Of a DNA stretch of 64,000 nt, positions 43,571 through 51,051 are shown one piece after another (position 1 is the stretch's first letter; the number at the start of each line of letters is the position of its first letter). Source of the stretch: Phascolarctobacterium sp. (GTDB lineage Bacteria > Bacillota > Negativicutes > Acidaminococcales > Acidaminococcaceae). Location of the stretch: assembly GCA_003150755.1 (NCBI GenBank), contig QAMT01000022.1, positions 1 through 64,000 on the forward strand, given 5' to 3'. The translations under genes and the position numbers were made by a program. The notes under the pieces were generated by a model, which ran no database searches, had not been told where the DNA came from, and saw only the letters and a list, made by a program, of their open reading frames with translations.

Positions 43571-43813
43571 TTTTATTTTAATTGTTTCTGCCGCTTTTCT
43601 TCGCTTTATTTTAGCGGTTTGCCTTTTGCTCCGGTAAGGATATTACAGAGCGGCATTGAGCCGTCCTTGCCTGCGCAGGCTGCACCGCTTTCAAGGACGT
43701 GCGAAAAGCGGCAAAAAAACAGTCGCAGGGAGCAAGGGAACGTGCAAGGGTTTCAACCCTTCCAATCCCACGGCATAACCACCAACGCCGGAAAGGCTCG
43801 GCGTTATAGCCTA
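43571..43813 (+). repeat. Structured intergenic repeat R3
   Basis: Third R module. P1: GCCGCTTTTC/GAAAAGCGGC (43590-43599 with 43703-43712). P2: AAGGA...GCGGC attga GCCGTCCTT (43636-43668). P3: AAGGGTT tc AACCCTT (43746-43761), a full 7-bp helix where R1 and R2 have AAGGAGC/GCCCCTT. P4: GGCATAAC with GTTATAGCC (43772-43811). P3 and P4 sequences differ from R1/R2 while pairing is kept. Confidence 0.8.
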
Positions 43814-43838
43814 TATTCTTGAAAGCGAGGAAACAAAA

Positions 43839-44483
43839 ATGACTATGGTATTAGCTACTTTAAAAGATTTAATGGAAGTAAGAAACGAACACGCTGTATA
43901 TGTAAAGGACGCTAACGCTCTTTTAAAAATTTACCGTAACAGCATTGCAATAATTGACCTTACCAATGCTTTGCAGGCAGGTAAAGTTTGCAAAAAATAC
44001 AGCTTTGAATTTTACGAAGCAGATAACGGTTTTTGTGGGTTGTACAGCTTTTTAGATGACCTGCCCTTTATTGAATTTCTTAATAACTGCCGTGCCGGTA
44101 ATTATGCCGTAAACAGCACCAGGTTAAATATCGTAGGTATTAAATATTATGATACTGATTTAAAAGCCTGCCGTGTTATCAGCCCGTTTGCTGCTGTAAA
44201 GAAGCAGAATTTTGCAACCGGTAAAGTAAACGGCGTAAAACTTGCTAAAGGTATTTTAACAGGGCAAATTAAAGAAATTATCTGCACCGGACGCTATACC
44301 GATGATTATTATGATGATGCCAAAAGGAATTTCTGCAAAGGCAGAAAGGTTTCTGACCTTTTGAAATTCGCAGATGAATTGCTGAAAGACAGATATTGCT
44401 TTAGTGCTGCTCTTAGCGATGACCGTAAAAATATAGAGTTTGATTGGGGCGGTACGGATTTTTACAATGCGGTGTTAGCTTAA
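43839..44483 (+). CDS. Hypothetical protein, cassette 3
   Basis: A 214-aa soluble protein with no family I recognise; it reads as an alpha/beta protein with a central RLNIVGIKYYDTDLKACRV and a C-terminal CFSAALSDDRKNIEFDWGG. GCGAGG lies eight bases upstream of the ATG. It stands alone between repeat R3 and a terminator. Position in a leading-region-like array makes an anti-defence or establishment role conceivable, an inference from context only. Confidence 0.7.
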   Translation: MTMVLATLKDLMEVRNEHAVYVKDANALLKIYRNSIAIIDLTNALQAGKVCKKYSFEFYEADNGFCGLYSFLDDLPFIEFLNNCRAGNYAVNSTRLNIVGIKYYDTDLKACRVISPFAAVKKQNFATGKVNGVKLAKGILTGQIKEIICTGRYTDDYYDDAKRNFCKGRKVSDLLKFADELLKDRYCFSAALSDDRKNIEFDWGGTDFYNAVLA

Positions 44484-44491
44484 CAATATAC

Positions 44492-44525
44492 CCGGCAGGA
44501 ATAGCTCCTGCCGGTGAATTTTTCA
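44492..44525 (+). terminator. Terminator of cassette 3
   Basis: A perfect stem CCGGCAGGA/TCCTGCCGG (44492-44500 with 44506-44514) followed by TGAATTTTTC. A further 8-bp hairpin TTCGGCAG/CTGCCGAA lies at 44534-44559. Confidence 0.8.
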
Positions 44526-44680
44526 AAAAATTTTTCGGCAGCACTGCCGTACTGCCGAACCGATGCGGAATATTGTACTTCAATCAAAATTTCTCTTAAT
44601 CAACATTATAAAGTAAGCACATTTATTTTTAGACTTTACCAGTGTCTTTAATTGCATTGATAGCAGAATTTAATAACGCA

Positions 44681-44986
44681 TTAGAACTCTCCATTATTCA
44701 AAGCCTTTCTAAACTTAAATAATTCACCACGCCACTGCGGCAATTTATAAAATAAATTTAAAACTTCTTCTTTACTAATATTTTGCTCTTTCATAAAACG
44801 TTTAATTAAAGCAGGATAGCACTCCTCAAAAAAGCCTAAAAAATAAAGTTTATGCTTTTCTTCCGAATATGGAATTTTATTCTTAAAAATTGCTGCCATA
44901 GTCTGATATGGCAATTCATTTATTGTTCTAATTGATGAGCGAACTTGACAGGCCTGCGATGCAGAAAAAGAAATTTGATTGCTCAT
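44681..44986 (-). CDS. Hypothetical protein (101 aa), intact copy
   Basis: A 101-aa protein (FSASQACQVRSSIRTINELP ... KLPQWRGELFKFRKALNNGE), helical, no family recognised. A frameshifted copy with the same upstream promoter lies at 33791-34090 in the same orientation. AGGTG-type site precedes the ATG. A putative promoter (TTTGCT, 16 bp, TATAAT; complement of 45016-45043) lies upstream. Confidence 0.75.
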   Translation of the reverse strand: MSNQISFSASQACQVRSSIRTINELPYQTMAAIFKNKIPYSEEKHKLYFLGFFEECYPALIKRFMKEQNISKEEVLNLFYKLPQWRGELFKFRKALNNGEF

Positions 44987-45015
44987 AATAACACCTCCAA
45001 CCTATCTATTTACAT

Positions 45016-45043
45016 ATTATAGCAATTTAATATTTAAAGCAAA
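45016..45043 (-). promoter_or_regulatory. Promoter of the 101-aa gene
   Basis: On the minus strand TTTGCT (complement of 45038-45043), 16 bp, TATAAT (complement of 45016-45021). The same sequence is conserved upstream of the pseudogene copy near 34120-34150. Confidence 0.6.
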
Positions 45044-45067
45044 CTAAAATTTCTTATCAGCTCAAAA

Positions 45068-45095
45068 TAAAAAGAGGGCGGCAAATGCCGCCCAA
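45068..45095 (-). terminator. Terminator of the topB-ssb operon
   Basis: A perfect stem GGGCGGCA/TGCCGCCC (45076-45083 with 45086-45093) followed on the minus strand by CTCTTTTTATTTTG. Confidence 0.9.
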
Positions 45096-45200
45096 AAAGA
45101 GAATGAAAGATGAATATGGGGGTAATTAGAAAGTAAATACTACTTCCGACCAGATTGCTTGATTATCGGTATCGCCTTAGCGGGATTCAAAGATTTAATA

Positions 45201-45596
45201 TCAAAAAGGTAATTCCATATCATAATCTATGGGAACAGATTGATTTTCACCGAAAGCCTTTTCAAAATCTTCCGTATGCGGTTTCGCTTCAATGTATTCA
45301 AATTTATTGCTTATTATTTCCGTAACCCAGCGCTTATCACCATTTTTGTTGGTATAATTGCGTACCTGAATTTGCCCATGTACCAAAACACGCTGCCCTT
45401 TTAATACAGTCTTACTTAAGCGTTCACCGCTTGTACCCCACATAACAACATTCAAAAAATCAGCGTCATAGTTACCTTCTTTATTTTTATAATTACGCTG
45501 AACTGCCAAAGTAAACTGGCAAACCGGATTACCGGCCGTTGTAAAACGCAGCTCCGGGTCACGGGTCAAACGACCTAATAAAATAACATTATTCAT
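45201..45596 (-). CDS. ssb: Single-stranded DNA-binding protein
   Basis: This 131-aa SSB has the canonical OB fold (NNVILLGRLTRDPELRFTTA, FLNVVMWG, GQRVLVHGQIQVRNYTNKNG) and the acidic C-terminal tip ending DMELPF, so it should recruit replication and repair partners. It is the element's second SSB-like protein and last gene of the topB operon. The start chosen has AGGA nine bases upstream and lies inside the preceding gene's end; a start three codons earlier is possible. Confidence 0.95.
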   Translation of the reverse strand: MNNVILLGRLTRDPELRFTTAGNPVCQFTLAVQRNYKNKEGNYDADFLNVVMWGTSGERLSKTVLKGQRVLVHGQIQVRNYTNKNGDKRWVTEIISNKFEYIEAKPHTEDFEKAFGENQSVPIDYDMELPF

Positions 45597-46011
45597 TTTC
45601 TTCATTCCTGCCTTTCTTTAAAATTACTGATATGCTCGGCTGGCTTAACCTAAATAATTTCCCAACAAACTGCTGTGTTAAACCAACTTCATAATAAAGC
45701 CTCTCAATTTCATGATTTCTTTGTTCGCTTGTTTTACACTCATTAACGATTATTTCATCGTATTTCATACAGTAGCCATAATCTAATAAAACATAAATTT
45801 TTCTTGTCAAATCCGGAAAAATAACGCAAATTTCACCTACTTTACACCAAAAATTCATTTTTCGTGATGTACATATAAAATCTATTTTTCCTCTATCAAG
45901 TATTTTTATAAAATCTTCTGGAATTGCCTGTATATCGAAGGTATTAAACAATTTACTTATATTTTCATTATGTTTATTCTTGATATAATCATCAGAAAAT
46001 AATTTGTTCAT
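45589..46011 (-). CDS. Hypothetical protein with C-terminal HTH-like segment
   Basis: A 140-aa protein. The C-terminus (YYEVGLTQQFVGKLFRLSQP, then SISVILKK) looks like a sigma-factor/ParB-type helix-turn-helix; the N-terminal two-thirds are not recognised. It lies between the VirB9-like gene and ssb and overlaps ssb by 8 bp. It could be an element regulator; this is inferred from the HTH alone. Confidence 0.7.
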   Translation of the reverse strand: MNKLFSDDYIKNKHNENISKLFNTFDIQAIPEDFIKILDRGKIDFICTSRKMNFWCKVGEICVIFPDLTRKIYVLLDYGYCMKYDEIIVNECKTSEQRNHEIERLYYEVGLTQQFVGKLFRLSQPSISVILKKGRNEENE

Positions 46012-46019
46012 TGCCACTC

Positions 46020-46385
46020 CTAATTTTTTAATACCTTAACAAGCACATCATCAATACGCATATTTAAACTCTCATAAATACCAGGTAAAATCAAAAATTC
46101 ATCAGCTCGTTGCGGCCGTATTAAATCATAATTGCCATCAATACGTTTACCCATTATGCGAATATATTTACCGTCAGCTTTTTCTGATAAAAGTATATAG
46201 GTTTTATTACCATCATCAAATATATGCTGCGGCGCATACTTACTTTTTTCAGTCTCCACGGCATAACCAAAATTCAAATTATCCGCACTATTTACAATTA
46301 CCGTTTTTTCAGCAGCCATTACCGGAGGCTGAAAATACATCATCAAGCCTAAACAAACTGCACCCAAAATTTGTAACTTTTTCAT
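46020..46385 (-). CDS. Secreted protein resembling the C-terminal domain of VirB9/TrbG
   Basis: A 121-aa protein with a signal peptide (MKKLQILGAVCLGLMMYFQP, cleavage after VMA). The remaining 97 residues fit the VirB9/CagX C-terminal beta-sandwich pattern: GYAVETEKSKYAPQHIFDDG, KTYILLSE, KRIDGNYDLIRPQR and a final RIDDVLVKVLKN. Full VirB9/TrbG proteins are about 270-300 aa, so the N-terminal domain is missing. It would sit in the periplasm and could take part in the outer-membrane ring. The match is by eye to the family pattern. Confidence 0.6.
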   Translation of the reverse strand: MKKLQILGAVCLGLMMYFQPPVMAAEKTVIVNSADNLNFGYAVETEKSKYAPQHIFDDGNKTYILLSEKADGKYIRIMGKRIDGNYDLIRPQRADEFLILPGIYESLNMRIDDVLVKVLKN

Positions 46386-46389
46386 AAGG

Positions 46390-47019
46390 TCACGCTCCTT
46401 TATAAAATTTTATAAACAACATCATAAATATTGTTACCTGCATAGCAGCAACCAAAATGAGTAACCTCTCATTCTTTCTTTTTGCTTTATCATCGCTGCG
46501 CACATTATTCCACGTTTCAACAGCTTTTTTTATGTCTTTGCTAATAGCGCTTTTCAAATTGGCATAATTCTGCGCTGCTTCCTGGATAATATTTTTATAA
46601 TCTGTTCCTGGGCCAGTTTTTAATTCAGTTCGCAGCTGAGTAACTACTTGCGGTAATTGACTTTCAAATAATTCAAAGGTTTTTCTAAAATCATCTAAAT
46701 TTTGCTGATACCTTTCATAAACCTTTTCATCATTATTTAATTCCTGCAAAGCAGTAATTATTTTTTCATTTTGTACTTTTATTTCATTTATGGCTGCTAA
46801 AATAGCTTCGGCGTCAAATTTTAGGGGCTCATCTACATAATTTTCAGTCAATTCCTCATCTGACGCACAATTTTGACTTGTAAGCGTTTTTTCGCCTTCT
46901 CCCTTATCATTTGTTGCGGCCTCTACATTTTCAGGCTCACAGGGCGCGTCAAGAGTAACATTTCCTTCTGCTTCGCTATCGCCTATATCATCAATATAAT
47001 CTTTATCAACTTCAGTCAT
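46390..47019 (-). CDS. Membrane-anchored coiled-coil protein
   Basis: A 209-aa protein: an acidic N-terminus (about 1-65), a predicted coiled coil (about 75-165) and one C-terminal transmembrane helix (LLILVAAMQVTIFMMLFIKF), i.e. a tail-anchored topology. Family not recognised. Its start overlaps the topB stop (ATGA, 4 bp), so it is coupled to topoisomerase III. It may tether transfer DNA machinery to the membrane; no direct evidence. Confidence 0.72.
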   Translation of the reverse strand: MTEVDKDYIDDIGDSEAEGNVTLDAPCEPENVEAATNDKGEGEKTLTSQNCASDEELTENYVDEPLKFDAEAILAAINEIKVQNEKIITALQELNNDEKVYERYQQNLDDFRKTFELFESQLPQVVTQLRTELKTGPGTDYKNIIQEAAQNYANLKSAISKDIKKAVETWNNVRSDDKAKRKNERLLILVAAMQVTIFMMLFIKFYKGA

Positions 47020-49139
47020 TTTTTACCACCTGCCTTACTTTTATCGTTATACGTTTTATGGCATTTATCACAAACCCAAAATGCACCATTTTTGCCTAAA
47101 ACCTTTCTCAATACAGCGTTATCTTCGGGGCATTTTTTTATTAACGGCCGCCCGTTTTCTTCTTCAAAAAAATACTTTTTGTTATTATACGGGTTTACAC
47201 ATTCTTCGTTACTGCAAATGTAAAATGCTTTTTTAGATTTGGGAGAATATTTACGCAGCAATTCGCCTTTCCCGCATACGGGGCACATAAAAGTTTCATG
47301 CGCACCAAGCGGGAATTGATGATTTTCTGCGTATTTAATATTTTCCAAAATCATAGCTTCCGTATCTTTAATAAAATCCGCCATTTTATACTTACCATTT
47401 TGTATATCAGATAACTTGTATTCCAGTTCCGCTGTGGTATCAGGCTTTGTTAAAGATTCGTCAATATTTGCAATAACCATCATGCCAAAATCAGTAGGTA
47501 CAAGCTCATTTTTTACCTTCTGCAAAAACGGTTCAAGACGGCGGCCTTTGGTTTCTGTTGCTAAAAGGTCATCAATTATGGTATCCCTTGTTGCAGGTGT
47601 TCCGATTCCTTTACTTTCTTTTAGTTTGTCCCTTAATTCACCAGGTTCCATAAATTTATAAATATTGGTCATAGCCTTAACCAGTGTACCTTCCGTAAAA
47701 CGCTTCGGCGGCTTTGTTACGCCTTCTGTAACCTCTACTTCACAAGGTTTTCCGATGTTCTCACCTTCAACAAGTTCCGGCAGCGCCGCAACATCATCAT
47801 TTGCTTTTTCATCTTTGGTAAAACCGACAATACCTCTAAATCCATACTTTGTAACTTTTCTTCCACTGCCTTTAAATATCTCATCTGCGGCTTTAATCTC
47901 ATACGTTAAAACCTCGAAGTCACAAGGCTCAAAAAATTGCATTACATATCGCCTTGCTATAAGGTTATATATTTTTTCAGCATCATCTTTTAAATTTTCC
48001 GGTTTTACACTCGTTGGTATTATAGCGTGATGGGCCGTTACCTTTTTATCATTCCAGCACAATCCTTTAATAGAATTATCAGCTTTTGCTGCTTCAGAAA
48101 TTCCATAATCTTTTAACATTGGTAAAATCTTTACTGCATCGCTTTGCTGAGCAGCCGGTATATAATTACAATCACTGCGGGGATAGCTCACATATTTCTT
48201 TTCGTAAAGTTCCTGTACTGTTTCAAGTACCTTTTTGGGGCTTATTTTATAAATTTTGTTCGCTTCAATCTGTAAAGTGTCCAAAGAATACGGCAGAGGC
48301 GGATTTTCACACCCTTTTTCGCGGCGGACTTTAGTTAATACGCAGGATGCTGGTTTTATTTTCGCTGCGATTGCATATACAACTGCTTTATCCAAAGCAT
48401 GTCCGCTCTCGTCCTGTTTAATCCTATCAGGGGCAACCAGCTTTGCCCCAAAAGTTACTCCGTCTTTTCTCCAATATGCTTTTAAATCATAATAATTATG
48501 TTTAACAAAATTTTTAATTTCCTGTTCCCTGCGCACGACCAAAGCCAATGTTGGTGTTTTTACCCTTCCAATACGCAACGTAGTATCATATTTATATTTT
48601 GCAAGCTGCACAGAATAACAGCGCGTTAAATTCATCCCCACCAACCAGTCTGCTTTTTGCCGAGCAAGCCCGGCTTCGTAAAGTGTCCTGTACTTACTGT
48701 TATCTTCAATATTTTCAAACGCACGCTTTAGGCTTGTATCATCTTTTGCGTTTAAAAGCAGACGGCTAACCTTTCCTTTATAACCGGCAAAATATAAAAT
48801 TTCATCAATCAGAAGCTGCCCTTCCCTGTCCGGGTCACCGGCATGTATGACTTCATCAGCAGCTTTCAGCCGCTTAATAATAATATCGAGCTGTTCTTTT
48901 TTTGATAATGGCACAGTGTATTTCCAGCGGTCAGGCATAACAGGATAATTTTTCCAGTGCTTATATTTTTCATCGTATGCTTCAGGATTAGCAGGCGACA
49001 AAATATGGCCAAAGGCCCAGGTAACTTCAACCCCGTCACGTTCAAAATAACCTTTGTTTTTGTTGTAATTGCCATCAGGCCATAAATGCCCAGCTATTGC
49101 TTTAGCCATATCAGGTTTTTCAGCAATGTATAATTTCAT
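47016..49139 (-). CDS. topB: DNA topoisomerase III
   Basis: This 707-aa type IA topoisomerase has the Toprim start KLYIAEKPDMAKAIAGHLWP and the DPDREGQLLIDEIL acidic triad (about 100-113), the catalytic tyrosine in KYVSYPRSDCNYIP, and two C-terminal zinc ribbons (CPVCGKGEL...C...C; CPEDNAVL...CDKC). TopB homologues are standard in integrative conjugative elements and plasmids. It opens a five-gene minus-strand operon ending in ssb. AGGAGG lies upstream of the ATG. Confidence 0.96.
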   Translation of the reverse strand: MKLYIAEKPDMAKAIAGHLWPDGNYNKNKGYFERDGVEVTWAFGHILSPANPEAYDEKYKHWKNYPVMPDRWKYTVPLSKKEQLDIIIKRLKAADEVIHAGDPDREGQLLIDEILYFAGYKGKVSRLLLNAKDDTSLKRAFENIEDNSKYRTLYEAGLARQKADWLVGMNLTRCYSVQLAKYKYDTTLRIGRVKTPTLALVVRREQEIKNFVKHNYYDLKAYWRKDGVTFGAKLVAPDRIKQDESGHALDKAVVYAIAAKIKPASCVLTKVRREKGCENPPLPYSLDTLQIEANKIYKISPKKVLETVQELYEKKYVSYPRSDCNYIPAAQQSDAVKILPMLKDYGISEAAKADNSIKGLCWNDKKVTAHHAIIPTSVKPENLKDDAEKIYNLIARRYVMQFFEPCDFEVLTYEIKAADEIFKGSGRKVTKYGFRGIVGFTKDEKANDDVAALPELVEGENIGKPCEVEVTEGVTKPPKRFTEGTLVKAMTNIYKFMEPGELRDKLKESKGIGTPATRDTIIDDLLATETKGRRLEPFLQKVKNELVPTDFGMMVIANIDESLTKPDTTAELEYKLSDIQNGKYKMADFIKDTEAMILENIKYAENHQFPLGAHETFMCPVCGKGELLRKYSPKSKKAFYICSNEECVNPYNNKKYFFEEENGRPLIKKCPEDNAVLRKVLGKNGAFWVCDKCHKTYNDKSKAGGKK

Positions 49140-49193
49140 AGAACATCGTCCTCCTTTAAATTTTATATATAGTCACCATATTTGCAATAAAGT

Positions 49194-49231
49194 TATAGTA
49201 TTTTTATAGCATTTCTGTTATAATTATAGTA
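49194..49231. promoter_or_regulatory. Heptamer direct repeats between topB and the XRE gene
   Basis: TATAGTA (49194-49200), TATAGCA (49205-49211) and TATAGTA (49225-49231) lie at spacings of 11 and 20 bp, i.e. on one DNA face, around a TATAAT at 49219-49224. They are candidates for operator sites of the adjacent XRE regulator controlling both divergent genes. Confidence 0.4.
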
Positions 49232-49286
49232 ATTCACGATATAAACACAGAATATTTATAATTTATTTAATAATAGGGTGATGATA

Positions 49287-49679
49287 ATGGCTAAAATAAC
49301 TCCAGCAGAAAAAGTAGAAACGCTTGGCACAAGAATTAAAATAATCCGTGAATCGCTTGGCTTAAATCAAAAAGAATTTGCCAAAAAGTTAAATACTTAC
49401 CAGGTCAAAATAAGCGATATGGAAAGAGATGTATCACAGCCTACTTTGGAAATATTAAAAAAAATATCTACTATGGGCTTTGATATGAACTGGTTTTTAA
49501 GCGGTAGTCCAACAGCAAATATTAGTAATTACATAGGTAAAAATATTGAAATTATTAAAATTCTCACGGTGTTAGAAAAACTCGACAGTAAGCAGCTTAA
49601 ATTTATCAGTAATTTTTTAGACCTTTATACAAGCACTTTAGATTTAGAAGGAGGAAATGATAATGAACAAAATATTTAA
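49287..49679 (+). CDS. XRE-family transcriptional regulator
   Basis: This 130-aa protein has a Cro/CI-type helix-turn-helix (about 14-65: LGTRIKIIRESLGLNQKEFA, NTYQVKISDMERDVSQPTLE) and a C-terminal oligomerization-like tail. It is divergent from topB and overlaps the downstream lipoprotein gene by 17 bp. It probably controls itself and the adjacent transfer operon, an inference from position. The ATG is chosen for spacing from AGGGTG. Confidence 0.92.
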   Translation: MAKITPAEKVETLGTRIKIIRESLGLNQKEFAKKLNTYQVKISDMERDVSQPTLEILKKISTMGFDMNWFLSGSPTANISNYIGKNIEIIKILTVLEKLDSKQLKFISNFLDLYTSTLDLEGGNDNEQNI

Positions 49680-50223
49680 AATTTTAACCGCTTCCGTTAT
49701 GTTAATTGCCGCCCTTGCCATTGCCGGTTGCGGTGGCGGAGATAAATTCGCGGGGAACTGGGTTAGCACTAAAAATAGTACATTTAGCAAATTCGATGGT
49801 TCTGATTATAGGCAATTAAAAATTGAGAAAAACGGTGATTCTTACCTTTTAACTGAAACTAACAACCATTACAATTTAAAAGAAAAGAAAATCGGAAATA
49901 AGGGATTTCTACCTATCTTCGATGCAACTTTCGTATGGGAAACTAAAAAGCCGACCCAAACTTCCGCAAAACTGCGTGATGAAAACACACTCGTGGTTGA
50001 TGGAACTATGAATATGGCAACAATTACTTACGTTGAAAAAGACGGCACACTTTTAGTAGGCAAACAGGTTTACAGCAAAGAAAAAGAAGGTAATATGCAG
50101 AAATTTAAAGAAGAAGAACAAAAACGCCTGCAAGCCCTATATGATGCTGACGATATGGGTTTTTATCATAAAGAAAGCTTTAATAGCTTCGGTTTTTCGG
50201 ATGCTCCGACAGATAAAAAATAA
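49663..50223 (+). CDS. Lipoprotein, possible entry-exclusion factor
   Basis: This 186-aa lipoprotein has a leader MNKIFKILTASVMLIAALA and a lipobox IAGC (cysteine about 23). The mature part is a beta-rich domain (FAGNWVSTKNSTFSKFDGSD) like small lipocalin-type domains, and a helical C-terminus. AAGGAGG lies eight bases upstream. Many conjugative systems carry a small surface lipoprotein that blocks redundant uptake (TrbK in IncP); location between the two transfer operons fits such a role, but there is no sequence proof. Confidence 0.82.
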   Translation: MNKIFKILTASVMLIAALAIAGCGGGDKFAGNWVSTKNSTFSKFDGSDYRQLKIEKNGDSYLLTETNNHYNLKEKKIGNKGFLPIFDATFVWETKKPTQTSAKLRDENTLVVDGTMNMATITYVEKDGTLLVGKQVYSKEKEGNMQKFKEEEQKRLQALYDADDMGFYHKESFNSFGFSDAPTDKK

Positions 50224-50235
50224 AAATATCGGTAT

Positions 50236-50276
50236 AAATACCAAGTATTCATCTGAATACTTGGTATTTTTTATTT
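50236..50276 (+). terminator. Bidirectional terminator between the lipoprotein gene and the T4SS operon
   Basis: A 15-bp perfect stem AAATACCAAGTATTC/GAATACTTGGTATTT (50236-50250 with 50255-50269) with a 4-nt loop and T-rich sequence on the plus side. Confidence 0.93.
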
Positions 50277-51035
50277 TCAAAACTTTCTGAAGCCAAAATT
50301 TTCAGATGAAGAAGTATTAACTACCTCATCAAATTGTGTTGGATTATATGGGTCATAGCTATAAAAAGCACCTGCTTTGGCTTTTTCCTGTTCCATGCGG
50401 TTCAGCGCATACGCTTCTTCCCTACTCTGCAAACTATCAGCAATATTAGTTGCTTCTGCTCGTACCATATCAATATTATTGGCTGCCTGAATAATTGCAG
50501 CTACATTATTTTTTTGCCGTTCCGTCAAATTACCGGTATCTTCACTTTCAAGCATTGCACGCACTGCGTCATTACGAGTATAATTACGATTTGCAAGGTC
50601 AGCTTCAGCTAAAATGATTTCTGCTTTTCTCTGTTTTGCTTCCTTTAAAATTTCACTCTCATAATCGCCAAAATCTTCAAGCGCATCAGAAACGTCATGT
50701 GCTTTATATGTCTTAAAATCCTCATAATCTTTATGAACATTTATAATCGATGCACCATTGAGCAAATCATTCATGCTTTCTGCCGCTTCGTTATAACGTC
50801 CAATAAGCTGGCTTAAATTAGTGCCGGTATTAAATATTCCTTGATTTTTCAATTTTTGTAAGCTATTACTTACATTTTTTATCATTTCTGCCGTTTCTTT
50901 CACACTATCAACAAAACGAGTAACATCAAAAACATGGTCGCCCGGTTTAATCGGCCGCCATTTTGCTGATGCTACCGGCAAGCTAACAAATAATCCAGCA
51001 ATAATCAACAAAGTTATTTTTTTACCGAGCTTCAT
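50277..51035 (-). CDS. VirB5/TrbJ-like conjugation protein (second copy)
   Basis: A 252-aa secreted protein: signal peptide (MKLGKKITLLIIAGLFVSLP, cleavage after ASA), then a mostly helical, coiled-coil body (VDSVKETAEMIKNVSNSLQK ... QSREEAYALNRMEQEKAKAG). Layout and operon position fit TrbJ/VirB5 pilus-tip or mating-pair proteins. It is the last gene of the T4SS operon. The start is set at the Met after GGGTGG; an upstream in-frame start would overlap the preceding gene. Confidence 0.68.
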   Translation of the reverse strand: MKLGKKITLLIIAGLFVSLPVASAKWRPIKPGDHVFDVTRFVDSVKETAEMIKNVSNSLQKLKNQGIFNTGTNLSQLIGRYNEAAESMNDLLNGASIINVHKDYEDFKTYKAHDVSDALEDFGDYESEILKEAKQRKAEIILAEADLANRNYTRNDAVRAMLESEDTGNLTERQKNNVAAIIQAANNIDMVRAEATNIADSLQSREEAYALNRMEQEKAKAGAFYSYDPYNPTQFDEVVNTSSSENFGFRKF

Positions 51036-51051
51036 TGTTACCACCCTTTCA

